In this document: positions 44,327-52,514 of the stretch, one piece after another
Numbering within the stretch: the stretch's first letter is position 1
Layout: the number at the start of each line of letters is the position of its first letter
Assembly (NCBI RefSeq): GCF_029894425.1
Contig: NZ_JARXYJ010000001.1
Location: 9,568,501 to 9,632,500, forward strand
Direction of reading: 5' to 3'
DNA from: Streptomyces sp. SAI-127
GTDB lineage: Bacteria > Actinomycetota > Actinomycetes > Streptomycetales > Streptomycetaceae
DNA length: 64,000 nt
Translations under genes and position numbers: made by a program
Notes under the pieces: model-generated
Seen by the model: the letters and a program-made list of their open reading frames with translations, nothing else
Told to the model about the DNA's origin: nothing
Databases searched by the model: none

Positions 44327-45700
44327 TCAGTCACGGCCACGGGCCCGTTTGAAGCGGGCGAGCCCCTCGGACAGCTCCACGATCGGATCCGGATAGTCGA
44401 GCGCGGCGCGGTCCAGACCCCGCAGCTTCCACGGCTCGTGCACCTCAGGACCCCGCAGCGCGGCCAGTTCGGGCACCCAGCGGCGGACGTAGGTGCCGTC
44501 GGGGTCGTACCGCTTGGCCTGGGTGACGGGGTTGAGGACGCGGTTGGGCCGGGTGTCGGTGCCGGTTCCGGCCACCCACTGCCAGTTGAGCTGGTTGTTG
44601 GCGAGGTCGCCGTGGACCAGCAGATCCAGGAAGTGCCGGGCACCGACGCGCCAGTCCACGTACAGCGTCTTGGTGAGGAAGCTCGCCGTCAGCAGACGGC
44701 CACGGTTGTGCATCCACCCCTCGTGGCGCAGCTGGCGCATCGCCGCGTCGACGATCGGGTAGCCGGTGCGGCCCTCCTTCCACGCCTCTATGTCCTCGGC
44801 GGCGGCCCGCTCGGAGCGCCAGCGGTCGTGCCGGGTGCGGTAGTCGGCGCCGGCCGCGGCGGGGCGGGCCGCGAGCACCTGCCGGTTGAAGTCGCGCCAG
44901 GCGAGCTGCCGTACGAACGCTTCGGCGCCCGGACCGCCTGTCCGGCGCGCCCGGTGGACGAGTTCTACGGGGGAGAGGGTGCCGAAGTGAAGGTGCGGGG
45001 AGAGCCGGGAGGTCGCGTCGCCGGCCAGGTCGTCGTGGCGGTCCTCGTACGCGGTCACGCCCGCCCGCAGCCAGGTGGTGAGCCGCTTGCGGCCCTCCGT
45101 CTCACCGCCGGCGGCGAGTCCATCCGCGAGTCCGGACAGCTCGTCACGGGACGGCAGGAGCCCGGAGCCGACGCCGGCCGGGACCCGCACGTTCCGCGGG
45201 GCCGCGAGCGGGTCCCGCAGCCGCTCCTGGGACCAGCGCCGGAAGTAGGGAGTGAAGACGGCGAAATGGTCCGAGGCGGCCGGGAGCACCGCGCCGGGAG
45301 CGACGGCCGTGGTCACCGTGTCGTGGACGTGCAGGCGTACGCCCTCCGCCTCCAGGGCCCGGCGGAGCCGCTGCTCCCGCCGGTGGGCGTGGGCGCTGAC
45401 GTCGGACGCCATGTGCACCTCGTCCGCGTCCGCCTCGGCGGCCACTGTGCACACCTCGTCGACGAGGCTGCCGTGGCGCACGACCAGCCGGCCGCCCCGC
45501 TCGCGCAGACCGGCGTCGAGGTCGCGCAGACAGTCGGCCAGGAACGCCAGCCGGTTGGGGGCGGTGAATCCGGCGGCGTCCACGGCCTGGTCCCGCACGA
45601 ACAGCGGGACGACCTGCTCGGTGCCGTCGAGGGCGGCTCTGAGCGGCGGGTGGTCGTGCAGCCGCAGGTCGCAGGTGAACAGGACGACCGAGATGCTCAT
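44327..45700 (-). CDS. phr: Deoxyribodipyrimidine photolyase
   Basis: 457 residues. The N-terminal antenna domain starts SISVVLFTCDLRLHDHPPL. The C-terminal FAD/DNA-binding domain includes SRLSPHLHFGTLSP, LAWRDFNRQVL, GYPIVDAAMRQLRHEGWMHNR and NNQLNWQWVAGTGTDTRP, all typical of class I CPD photolyases. It uses blue light to split cyclobutane pyrimidine dimers. It lies 36 nt after the SDR/DUF2867 gene on the same strand, probably in one operon. Confidence 0.92.
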   Translation of the reverse strand: MSISVVLFTCDLRLHDHPPLRAALDGTEQVVPLFVRDQAVDAAGFTAPNRLAFLADCLRDLDAGLRERGGRLVVRHGSLVDEVCTVAAEADADEVHMASDVSAHAHRREQRLRRALEAEGVRLHVHDTVTTAVAPGAVLPAASDHFAVFTPYFRRWSQERLRDPLAAPRNVRVPAGVGSGLLPSRDELSGLADGLAAGGETEGRKRLTTWLRAGVTAYEDRHDDLAGDATSRLSPHLHFGTLSPVELVHRARRTGGPGAEAFVRQLAWRDFNRQVLAARPAAAGADYRTRHDRWRSERAAAEDIEAWKEGRTGYPIVDAAMRQLRHEGWMHNRGRLLTASFLTKTLYVDWRVGARHFLDLLVHGDLANNQLNWQWVAGTGTDTRPNRVLNPVTQAKRYDPDGTYVRRWVPELAALRGPEVHEPWKLRGLDRAALDYPDPIVELSEGLARFKRARGRD

Positions 45701-45736
45701 GGTGCGTACTCCGGGATGCGGGCAGGTGCCGGGAGG

Positions 45737-47263
45737 TCAGTGGGCAGGGGTGTGCTCCGGATCGCGGGCCGCCGAACCGGCCGCGGTCCGGGCGATGTTG
45801 CGGGCCATGCCGCCGAAGACGATCGCGTGGAAGGGGGAGACGCTCCACCAGTAGGCCTGGCCGAGCAGACCGTGCGGATGGAACAGGGCGCGCTGCCGGT
45901 AGCGAGTGCGGCCGTCCTCGTCCGTGATCGCGCGCATCTCCAGCCAGGCCAGGCCCGGCAGCCGCATCTCGGCCCGCAACCGCAGCAGCCGGCCGGGCTC
46001 GATCGCCTCGACCCGCCAGAAGTCCAGCGAGTCGCCGATCCGCAGCCGGGCCGCGTCCCGGCGCCCCCGGCGCAGCCCGACCCCGCCCACCAGCCGGTCC
46101 AGCCGGCCCCGCACCGCCCACGCGAGCGGGAAGGAGTACCAGCCGTTCTCGCCGCCGATGCCCTCGATGACCCGCCACAGGGCCTCCGGCGAGGCGTCGA
46201 CCGGGAGCTCCCGGTGGTCGCTGTAGAGACTTCCGCCCGCCCAGTCGGGGTCGGTGGGCAGCGGATCGCTGGGGGCGCCCGGCACCGAGGCCGACGACCA
46301 CCGTGTCGTGACCCGCGCTTCCCGAACCCGCTGCAGAGCCAGTCGTACGGCCTCGTCGAAGCCGATCGGACGACCGGGTGGGCCGGCGAGATGGCGGGCG
46401 ATGTCGTGCTCGTGGCAGACCACTTCGTGCCGCAGTGACTCGGTGAGCGGCCGGGCGATCGAGGCGGGCACCGGTGTCACCAGGCCCACCCAGTGGCTGG
46501 AGAGCCCGGGGGTGAGCACCGGCACCGGAAGGATGATCCGGCGCGGCAGTCCGGCGACCGCCGCGTACCTGAGCATCATCTGCCGGTACGTCAGCACCTC
46601 CGGGCCGCCGAGGTCGAAGGCCCGGCTGACGTCCGACGGCATGCGGGCGCTGCCGACGAGGGCCCGGAGCACATCGCGGACCGCCACGGGCTGGATGCGG
46701 GTGTGCACCCAGCTCGGGGTGATCATCACGGGAAGGCGTTCGGTCAGGTACCGCAGCATCTCGAAGGACGCGGAACCCGACCCGATGACCACGGCCGCCC
46801 GCAGGACCGTGGTCGGGACCCCGGAATCGAGCAGGATGCGGGCCACCTCGGCACGGGAACGCAGATGCGGGGAGAGCTCGTGCTCGGGCACGCCCGCCGG
46901 GGTGAGCCCGCTGAGGTGCACGATCCGCCGCACGCCCGCGATCCGGGCCTGCTCGGCGAAGATCAGCGCCGCCCTGCGGTCGGTCTCCTCGAAGCCCCGG
47001 CCGGAGCTCATCGCGTGCACCAGGTAGTACGCCACATCCACCCCGGCCAGTGCGCGGGCGACGGACGCGGCGTCGGTCACGTCACCGGCCACCACCTCGG
47101 CACGGTCGGCCCAGGGATGGTCGCGCAGCCGGTCGGGGGAGCGGGCCAGACAGCGCACCCCGTGTCCCGCCGAGAGGAGTTCGGGGACGAGCCGGCCGCC
47201 GATGTATCCCGTGGCGCCGGTCACCAGGCAGCGCAGTCCCTCTCGCGTGTCGTCGTGCTCCAT
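45737..47263 (-). CDS. SDR-type NAD(P)-binding protein fused to DUF2867
   Basis: 508 residues. The N-terminal atypical SDR (CLVTGATGYIGGRLVPELLSAGH, VVAGDVTDAASVARALAGVDVAYYLVHAM) binds NAD(P). From about residue 335, DUF2867 (SLYSDHRELPVDASPEALWRVIEGIGGENGWYSFPLAW) resembles a START-like/helix-grip fold. It is upstream of phr in one operon. Such pairs occur near light-inducible loci in actinomycetes; a redox or lipid role is only a guess. Confidence 0.85.
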   Translation of the reverse strand: MEHDDTREGLRCLVTGATGYIGGRLVPELLSAGHGVRCLARSPDRLRDHPWADRAEVVAGDVTDAASVARALAGVDVAYYLVHAMSSGRGFEETDRRAALIFAEQARIAGVRRIVHLSGLTPAGVPEHELSPHLRSRAEVARILLDSGVPTTVLRAAVVIGSGSASFEMLRYLTERLPVMITPSWVHTRIQPVAVRDVLRALVGSARMPSDVSRAFDLGGPEVLTYRQMMLRYAAVAGLPRRIILPVPVLTPGLSSHWVGLVTPVPASIARPLTESLRHEVVCHEHDIARHLAGPPGRPIGFDEAVRLALQRVREARVTTRWSSASVPGAPSDPLPTDPDWAGGSLYSDHRELPVDASPEALWRVIEGIGGENGWYSFPLAWAVRGRLDRLVGGVGLRRGRRDAARLRIGDSLDFWRVEAIEPGRLLRLRAEMRLPGLAWLEMRAITDEDGRTRYRQRALFHPHGLLGQAYWWSVSPFHAIVFGGMARNIARTAAGSAARDPEHTPAH

Positions 47264-47430
47264 CGGCCCTCGGTCCTTCGTCCGGGTCCCCCCTGCTGAT
47301 CACTTCCGTGCCGTGGCTCGCTTCGGATGCGGTGCCTCGTGAACTCGTCGGCGGTGTGGCCGCGCCCCGGCTGCCGCGCCGACCGCGCACACGGCCGCCT
47401 CGACCGCTCTGGGCCCGCTGCCCCTGGCAC

Positions 47431-47472
47431 GTCCCGTCCCGTCCCGGAACCGGAACCGGAACCGGAACCGGA
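47431..47472. repeat. Simple repeats GTCCC(x3) and GGAACC(x4)
   Basis: GTCCC three times (47431-47445) followed directly by four GGAACC units (47446-47469). They lie in the ~400-bp stretch 47264-47661 upstream of the SDR gene. I see no other feature in that stretch and no convincing CDS. Confidence 0.75.
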
Positions 47473-47661
47473 GCAGGAGTAGGGCGAGCAGCGGCTGGGA
47501 CGCATTCGTGACCGTGCTGCGCCGGTCCGGTTCCTGCCGACGGCCAACGCCGTGGACGAAAACGCGGGCTCGGGAACATGATCGCGCCCATCGCGGGAAG
47601 CCGCACTCGTACGGGACAGGACGGTTCGAGTCGTACATCGATGCTGGAGGTGTTCGCCGCT

Positions 47662-47829
47662 ATGGGCGCGAAGGTGTTGGAGCGGTTTCCTGCGGGAGCT
47701 CCTCGCGGATCATGGCCGGCGGAGGAGTACGCGGCGGAGCGCCGGGCCAAGGGTGAGCCCGCGACCGTCGTGATGGATCTGAAGTCGGACGCGTTCCTCG
47801 TGGTCGTCCCGGGGCGCGACGAGGACTGA
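47662..47829 (+). CDS. Small conserved-looking protein
   Basis: 55 residues from ATG 47662, with GGAGG 11 nt upstream; in-frame ATG 47641 would add seven residues. The sequence is compact and reads as a real protein: AKVLERFPAGAP, SWPAEEYAAERRAKGE, ATVVMDLKSDAFLVVVPG, suggesting an alpha helix followed by a beta hairpin. No family recognised. The end of the gene abuts the tandem 141-bp array. Confidence 0.55.
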   Translation: MGAKVLERFPAGAPRGSWPAEEYAAERRAKGEPATVVMDLKSDAFLVVVPGRDED

Positions 47830-47850
47830 ACGGGCCCGCTCCTCGTCGGA

Positions 47851-48381
47851 GCGGTTCAGCCGGGTGGGGTGAGGGTCCCGCCCAGGTGCCGGGCCCTGCG
47901 GACGAACACCTCGTGCAGGTCCCGGGCCGCCCGCGGCACGGACTCGGCCCTGCGGCGCGAACGGGAACGAACGGGCATGTCCCTGCTCGGAGCGGTTCAG
48001 CCGGGTGGGGTGAGGGTCCCGCCCAGGTGCCGGGCCCTGCGGACGAACACCTCGTGCAGGTCCCGGGCCGCCCGCGGCACGGACTCGGCCCTGCGGCGCG
48101 AACGGGAACGAACGGGCATGTCCCTGCTCGGAGCGGTTCAGCCGGGCGGGGTGAGGGTCCCGCCCAGGTGCCGGGCCCTGCGGACGAACACCTCGTGCAG
48201 GTCCCGGGCCGCCCGCGGCACGGACTCGGCCCTGCGGCGCGAACGGGAACGAACGGGCATGTCCCTGCTCGGAGCGGTTCAGCCGGGCGGGGTGAGGGTC
48301 CCGCCCAGGTGCCGGGCCCTGCGGACGAACACCTCGTGCAGGTCCCGGGCCGCCCGCGGCACGGACTCGGCCCTGCGGCGC
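47851..48381. repeat. 141-bp tandem repeat array: three full copies plus the lysR 3' end
   Basis: Copies start at 47851, 47992, 48133 and 48274 with an exact 141-bp period (47 codons); the fourth is the 108-bp 3' end of lysR (48274-48381). Each full unit contains that 108 bp (last ~33 codons, stop codon and 5 bp beyond) plus 33 bp of spacer related to the DNA after the stop at 47829. Copies 1-2 read CCGGGTGGGG where copies 3-4 read CCGGGCGGGG, a synonymous change, implying stepwise duplication. Confidence 0.92.
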
Positions 48382-49199
48382 TGAAGCATCAGCAGCACCC
48401 GGGTCGTGTCGCCCTCGATCGGCCGGTGGGTGATCGTGCCCTGCCGCTCCAGCGGATCCCCGACCACGCTGAAGTCGGGCAGCACGGTCACCCCCAGCCC
48501 CTCGGCCACCATCAGCTTGCCCATCTCGGCGCCGTCGGTGGAGTACGCGAAGGACGAGCCGCGATGGCCCAGCAGCCGGTGGACGAAACGGTGCATGACA
48601 TAGCCGGTGCGCATCGCGATCAACGGCTGGGTGAGCAGGTCGTCCACCGGCACGCAGGCCCGCGCGGCCAGCGGACTGTCCGGGCGCAGACACACCACCG
48701 GCCGCCCCCGCAGCAGCTGCGTGGACTCGAATCCGGCAGGCGTGTCGTCACCGTCGAGGTGATTGACCAGACCGAGGTCGAACCCGCCCTCGGACAGGGC
48801 CCGGTGGATGTCCGTCTGCTGCGCGCCGACCACCTCGACCTGGGTGACCGGATGAGCGGCCCGGAAGTCCTCGACCGCCGGAATGAGCAGCGGCACGGTC
48901 GCCGCGTTCACCGTGCCGACCCGGACCATACGGCTGATGCGGTGCTGCTCGCCCGCCGCCGCCCGCAGCCGGTCCACCGCCTCCAGCACACCGACGATGT
49001 GCGGCAGCAGCTCCCGGCCCTCCGCGCTCATCGTCGCCCCGGACCGCTTGCGCTCCAGCAGGTCGACCCCGAGCTCCCGCTCCAGGTTCCGAACGGTCTC
49101 GCTCAACGCGGGCTGTGACAGGCGCAGTTCGTCCGCCGCCCGGCGCAGTGAGCCGAGCCGGGTCACCGCGGCGATGTATTCCAGCTGTTCCGTCCGCAT
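48279..49199 (-). CDS. LysR family regulator of sulfur-scavenging cluster
   Basis: 306 residues. The N-terminal HTH (RTEQLEYIAAVTRLGSLRRAADELRLSQPALSETVRNLERELGVDLLER, residues 2-52) is followed by a periplasmic-binding-protein-like effector domain. It is divergent from the sfnG operon across 343 bp and most likely controls it in response to a sulfur metabolite (compare CysB/Cbl-type control of ssu genes; inference). Its last ~33 codons and stop are repeated three more times downstream without disturbing the intact reading frame. Confidence 0.87.
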   Translation of the reverse strand: MRTEQLEYIAAVTRLGSLRRAADELRLSQPALSETVRNLERELGVDLLERKRSGATMSAEGRELLPHIVGVLEAVDRLRAAAGEQHRISRMVRVGTVNAATVPLLIPAVEDFRAAHPVTQVEVVGAQQTDIHRALSEGGFDLGLVNHLDGDDTPAGFESTQLLRGRPVVCLRPDSPLAARACVPVDDLLTQPLIAMRTGYVMHRFVHRLLGHRGSSFAYSTDGAEMGKLMVAEGLGVTVLPDFSVVGDPLERQGTITHRPIEGDTTRVLLMLQRRRAESVPRAARDLHEVFVRRARHLGGTLTPPG

Positions 49200-49300
49200 G
49201 CCCCGCAGAATGCGGTCCTTTTCCCGCCCGGTTCAAGGGTTTCCCTGTCACACGTTCGTGAAATTCAATGGTCCGCGATACGAGACCGGTCGGGTTCTCC

Positions 49301-49330
49301 TTGACGCCTCTCGCCACCGGCTGTCACGAT
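49301..49330 (+). promoter_or_regulatory. Probable promoter of the cysteine leader/sfnG operon
   Basis: TTGACG (49301-49306), 18-bp spacer, CACGAT (49325-49330). A transcription start 7 nt further on would fall at about 49337-49338, exactly at the leader ATG, so the leader would be translated from a leaderless mRNA. Confidence 0.55.
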
Positions 49331-49337
49331 CGACGGC

Positions 49338-49421
49338 ATGAAGATGCGACTGGACCTCACGCGGCGACGCCATGTCGACCTCGCGCGCGTCTCCAGCGCC
49401 TCCTGTTGCGCCGCGGCCTGA
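49338..49421 (+). CDS. Cysteine-responsive leader peptide (27 aa)
   Basis: MKMRLDLTRRRHVDLARVSS then ASCCAAA and stop. The RRRHVDLARVSS motif and C-terminal Cys-Cys match the short leader peptides found before sulfur and cysteine genes in actinobacteria, where ribosome stalling at Cys codons controls the next gene. No strong SD precedes it, which fits a leaderless start at the promoter just upstream. The segment 49400-49410 (with both Cys codons) is perfectly complementary to the sfnG ribosome-binding region. An in-frame ATG at 49344 is an alternative start. Confidence 0.82.
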   Translation: MKMRLDLTRRRHVDLARVSSASCCAAA

Positions 49422-49536
49422 TCAACCTCCTGTGATCCGCCGCGCTTTCCCTCTTTCCGAGAGTTTCCCCGCCTGAATTCCCTGTGCCCGCGCACCTCTT
49501 GAATTCGGCGTGCCCGAAAACATTCCGCAACAGGAG
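49400..49536 (+). promoter_or_regulatory. Translational attenuator: Cys codons pair with sfnG SD
   Basis: CTCCTGTTGCG (49400-49410) is the exact reverse complement of CGCAACAGGAG (49526-49536), an 11-bp duplex that would hide the SD AGGAG of sfnG (ATG 49543). A second, weaker partner CTCCTGT (49427-49433), just after the leader stop, is complementary to ACAGGAG (49530-49536). A ribosome stalled at the Cys codons would cover the first partner and free the SD. Confidence 0.7.
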
Positions 49537-49542
49537 TCACGC

Positions 49543-50643
49543 ATGCCTGCCGCGCCCGTGAAATTCGCCTACTGGGTCCCCAACGTCAGTGGGGGACTGG
49601 TCACCAGCAAGATCGAGCAGCGCACCGACTGGGGCTACGACTACAACCGCGAACTCGCCGTCCTCGCCGAGAACAACGGCTTCGACTACGCCCTCAGCCA
49701 GGTCCGCTACATGGCCAGCTACGGCGCCGAGTACCAGCACGAGTCGACCAGCTTCAGCCTCGCCCTGCTGCTCGCCACCCAGCGCCTGAAGGTCATCGCC
49801 GCCGTCCACCCCGGCCTGTGGCACCCGGGCGTCCTCGCCAAGCTCGGCGCCACCGCCGACCACCTCTCCAAGGGCCGCTTCGCCGTGAACGTCGTATCGG
49901 GCTGGTTCAAGGGCGAGTTCACCGCCCTCGGTGAACCCTGGCTGGAGCACGACGAGCGCTACCGCCGCTCCGAGGAGTTCATCACCGCCCTGCGGAAGAT
50001 CTGGACGGAGGACCACGCGGAACTCGGCGGTGACTTCTACCGGTTGCGGGACTTCACCCTGAAGCCCAAGCCACTCAACACCGAGGACCGGCCGCACCCG
50101 GAGATCTTCCAGGGCGGCAACTCCAGCGCCGCCCGCGCCATGGCCGGCCGGGTCTCCGACTGGTACTTCTCCAACGGCAAGGACTTCGACGGAGTCGTCG
50201 AGCAGATCACCGACGTCCGCAAGTCCGCCGCCGAAGTCGGGCGCAGGGCACCGAAGTTCGGCCTCAATGGCTTCCTCATCGCCCGGGACACCGAGTCCGA
50301 GGCCCGCGAGACGCTGAGGGAGATCGTCGCCAAGGCCGACACGGAGGCCGTCGAGGGATTCGGCGCGGCCGTGAAGCAGGCCGGACAGTCCACCGGCGAC
50401 AAGAAGGGCATGTGGCAGGACTCCACCTTCGAGGACCTCGTCCAGTACAACGACGGCTTCCGCACCGGCCTCATCGGCACGCCGGAGCAGATCGCCGAGC
50501 GGATCGTCGCCTACAAGAAGCTCGGGGTGGACCTCCTCCTTCTCGGCTTCCTGCACTACCACGAGGAGGTCGAGTACTTCGGCAAGCGAGTGCTGCCGCT
50601 CGTGCGGGAGCTGGAGGCCCAGCTCCCGGACTCCGACGCCTGA
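49543..50643 (+). CDS. sfnG: Dimethylsulfone monooxygenase SfnG
   Basis: A 366-residue FMN-dependent luciferase-like monooxygenase that matches SfnG closely: VKFAYWVPNVSGGLVTSKIEQ, DYALSQVRYMASYGAEYQHE, FAVNVVSGWFKGEFTALGEPW, FQGGNSSAARAMAGRVSDWYF, FEDLVQYNDGFRTGLIGTPEQIAERI. SfnG converts dimethylsulfone to methanesulfinate using FMNH2 and O2 so that sulfur can be assimilated. ATG 49543 follows CAGGAG at 6 nt; that SD is the target of the leader switch. First structural gene of the cluster. Confidence 0.9.
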   Translation: MPAAPVKFAYWVPNVSGGLVTSKIEQRTDWGYDYNRELAVLAENNGFDYALSQVRYMASYGAEYQHESTSFSLALLLATQRLKVIAAVHPGLWHPGVLAKLGATADHLSKGRFAVNVVSGWFKGEFTALGEPWLEHDERYRRSEEFITALRKIWTEDHAELGGDFYRLRDFTLKPKPLNTEDRPHPEIFQGGNSSAARAMAGRVSDWYFSNGKDFDGVVEQITDVRKSAAEVGRRAPKFGLNGFLIARDTESEARETLREIVAKADTEAVEGFGAAVKQAGQSTGDKKGMWQDSTFEDLVQYNDGFRTGLIGTPEQIAERIVAYKKLGVDLLLLGFLHYHEEVEYFGKRVLPLVRELEAQLPDSDA

Positions 50644-50673
50644 TCCCCCCACCCCGCGAAAGAGGTCACCCGC

Positions 50674-51891
50674 ATGAGCACCGTCACGCCCACCGACTGG
50701 CAGACCCGCCCCACCCCCGCGACCGCCCAGGACTGGATCGCCCGCGCCGCCGAGGTCGCCGCCGTCCTCGCCACCGACGCCGCCGAACGCGACCACGTGG
50801 GCGCCACCCCGTACGCCGAGGTGCAGCTCCTCAAGGACGCCGGTCTCGTCACCCTGCTCGGCCCCACCGAGCACGGCGGTGGAGGCCAGGACTGGCCCAC
50901 CGCCTACCGGGTCGTCCGCGAGGTCGCCAGGGCCGACGGCTCCATCGGCCAGCTCCTCGGCTACCACTACCTGTGGTTCTGGGCCGCCCGCCTGGTCGGC
51001 ACCCGCGAGCAGTGGGAGCACGTCGAGGCCGAGGCGTCCCGCAACCGCTGGTTCTTCGGTGGCGCGGTCAACCCGCGCGACAAGGACGTCGTGGTGACCG
51101 AGGACGGCGACGACCTCGTCTACACCGGCCGCAAGTCCTTCTCCACCGGCAGCAAGGTCTCCGACGTCACCGTCCTGGAAGGCGTCCTGGAGGGCACCGA
51201 CCAGCACGTCTTCGCGATCGTGCCCTCCGACTCGGAAGGCCTGACCTTCCACGACGACTGGGACAACATCGGACAGCGCCTCACCGAGAGCGGCCGCGTC
51301 ACCCTCGACGGCGTCCGCACCCCCTGGTCGAACGCGGCCGGATATGTCGACAAGGTCTTCCAGCCGCGCGTCTACAACACCCTCAACGTCCCCACCATCC
51401 AGCTGGTCTTCGTCAACTTCTACCTGGGCATCGCGGGCGGCGCGCTGGAGACGGCCGCCACCTACACCCGCGAGAAGTCCCGCTCCTGGCTGCACGGCGG
51501 CTACGAGCGCGCGGTCGACGAGCCGTACGTCATCGACATCTACGGTGACCTCACCGCCAAGCTCTGGGCGGCCGAGGCCCTCGCCGACGCCGTCGCCGCC
51601 GAGGGACAGAAGCTCCACGACGACCCCGACGCGGTCACCGAGCAGACGCGAGGGGACTTCGAGGTCCGGGTGGCCGCGGTCAAGGCCCGCGCCACCGACG
51701 TGGCCCTGGAGATCTCCCACCGGATCTTCGAGGTGACGGGCGCCCGCTCCACGGCCACCTCGGAGGGCCTGGACCGGTTCTGGCGCAACGTCCGCACCCA
51801 CACCCTCCACGACCCGGTCGCGTACAAGCGGCGCGAGGTCGGCCGCTGGGTCCTGGAAGGCGAGCTGCCCGAGCCCACCTGGTACTCCTGA
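50674..51891 (+). CDS. DszC/SfnC-like acyl-CoA-dehydrogenase-fold monooxygenase
   Basis: 405 residues with an acyl-CoA-dehydrogenase fold: LGYHYLWFWAARLVGT, KSFSTGSKVSDVTVLEG, DDWDNIGQRLTESGRVTLDGVRTPW and RFWRNVRTHTLHDPVAYKRREVGRWVL. The HTLHDP motif and absence of the catalytic Glu of dehydrogenases place it with flavin-dependent sulfide/sulfone monooxygenases (DszC-, SfnC-, DmoC-like) that use reduced flavin from a partner. It lies 30 nt after sfnG and probably oxidises an organosulfur substrate upstream or parallel to SfnG. Confidence 0.87.
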   Translation: MSTVTPTDWQTRPTPATAQDWIARAAEVAAVLATDAAERDHVGATPYAEVQLLKDAGLVTLLGPTEHGGGGQDWPTAYRVVREVARADGSIGQLLGYHYLWFWAARLVGTREQWEHVEAEASRNRWFFGGAVNPRDKDVVVTEDGDDLVYTGRKSFSTGSKVSDVTVLEGVLEGTDQHVFAIVPSDSEGLTFHDDWDNIGQRLTESGRVTLDGVRTPWSNAAGYVDKVFQPRVYNTLNVPTIQLVFVNFYLGIAGGALETAATYTREKSRSWLHGGYERAVDEPYVIDIYGDLTAKLWAAEALADAVAAEGQKLHDDPDAVTEQTRGDFEVRVAAVKARATDVALEISHRIFEVTGARSTATSEGLDRFWRNVRTHTLHDPVAYKRREVGRWVLEGELPEPTWYS

Positions 51892-51900
51892 CCCCTTCCC

Positions 51901-51935
51901 GAGGGGCGCCCCCTCCTGAACAGGGGGCGCCCCTC
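51901..51935 (+). terminator. Intra-operon hairpin before FMN reductase
   Basis: GAGGGGCGCCCCCT and AGGGGGCGCCCCTC form a perfect 14-bp stem with a 7-nt loop, 10 nt after the DszC-like stop and 20 nt before the ssuE start. It may attenuate expression or mark a processing site. Confidence 0.7.
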
Positions 51936-51954
51936 CTCCCCGAAAGAGGACCTC

Positions 51955-52509
51955 ATGGCCACCGTCCTGTCCGTCTCCGGCAGCCCCTCCGCCTCCTCCC
52001 GCACCAACCGGCTGCTGCGCCACCTCGACCGGCGCCTGACCGCGCAGGGTCACGAGGTGATCCCGCTCGACGTCCGCACCGTCCCCGCCGAAGCCCTGCT
52101 CGGCGCCGACTTCAAGCACCCGGCGATCGTCGAGGCCACCGAGCTCTTCGAGCGCGCCGACGGGATCGTCGTGGGCACTCCCGTCTACAAGGCGTCGTAC
52201 TCCGGTGTCCTCAAGGCCCTGCTCGACCTGCTCCCGCAGTACGCCCTCCTCGGCAAGACCGTGCTGCCGCTGGCGACCGGCGGCTCCACCGCCCACGTCC
52301 TGGCCATCGACTACGCGCTCCGCCCGGTCCTCAGCTCCATGGGCGCGGCACACATCGTGCAGGGCTGGTTCACCCTCGACAAGGACATCACCGTGCAGGA
52401 GGACGGCTCGCTGACCGTGGCGCCGGCCGCGACCGAGGCGCTCACGCAGGTCGTCGACCAGTTCTCGACCGCGCTGGGACGGCGGCCGGTGCTCGCGGCG
52501 GCGGGCTGA
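51955..52509 (+). CDS. ssuE: NADPH-dependent FMN reductase (SsuE/MsuE type)
   Basis: A 184-residue flavodoxin-like reductase: TVLSVSGSPSASSRTNRLL (phosphate loop), GIVVGTPVYKASYSGVLKALLDLLP and LPLATGGSTAHVLAIDYAL. It supplies FMNH2 to the two-component monooxygenases. Its place between two DszC-like genes suggests it serves the whole cluster. The next gene starts 5 nt after its stop. Confidence 0.9.
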   Translation: MATVLSVSGSPSASSRTNRLLRHLDRRLTAQGHEVIPLDVRTVPAEALLGADFKHPAIVEATELFERADGIVVGTPVYKASYSGVLKALLDLLPQYALLGKTVLPLATGGSTAHVLAIDYALRPVLSSMGAAHIVQGWFTLDKDITVQEDGSLTVAPAATEALTQVVDQFSTALGRRPVLAAAG

Positions 52510-52514
52510 AGGAC

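Noticed and set aside
47446..47469. GGAACC repeats as a regulatory element
   Set aside because: Simple six-base slippage repeat; no symmetrical arms and no nearby start that would use it.
47851..48381. CRISPR-like interpretation of the repeats
   Set aside because: Units are 141 bp, contiguous, without variable spacers, and derive from a coding sequence. No cas genes are near.
47869..48384. Plus-strand frame with 47-residue repeats
   Set aside because: Same cause: it is antisense to the lysR tail and copies of it, with no ribosome-binding site.
47710..48693. Long minus-strand frame with 47-residue repeats
   Set aside because: It is the tandem array read in a frame different from lysR. The repeat period is a multiple of three, so any open frame repeats; codon usage and lack of a natural start argue against a protein.
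49537..52353. 938-codon minus-strand open frame
   Set aside because: It is antisense to sfnG, the DszC-like gene and ssuE. High GC leaves antisense frames open; those genes have strong family motifs on the plus strand.
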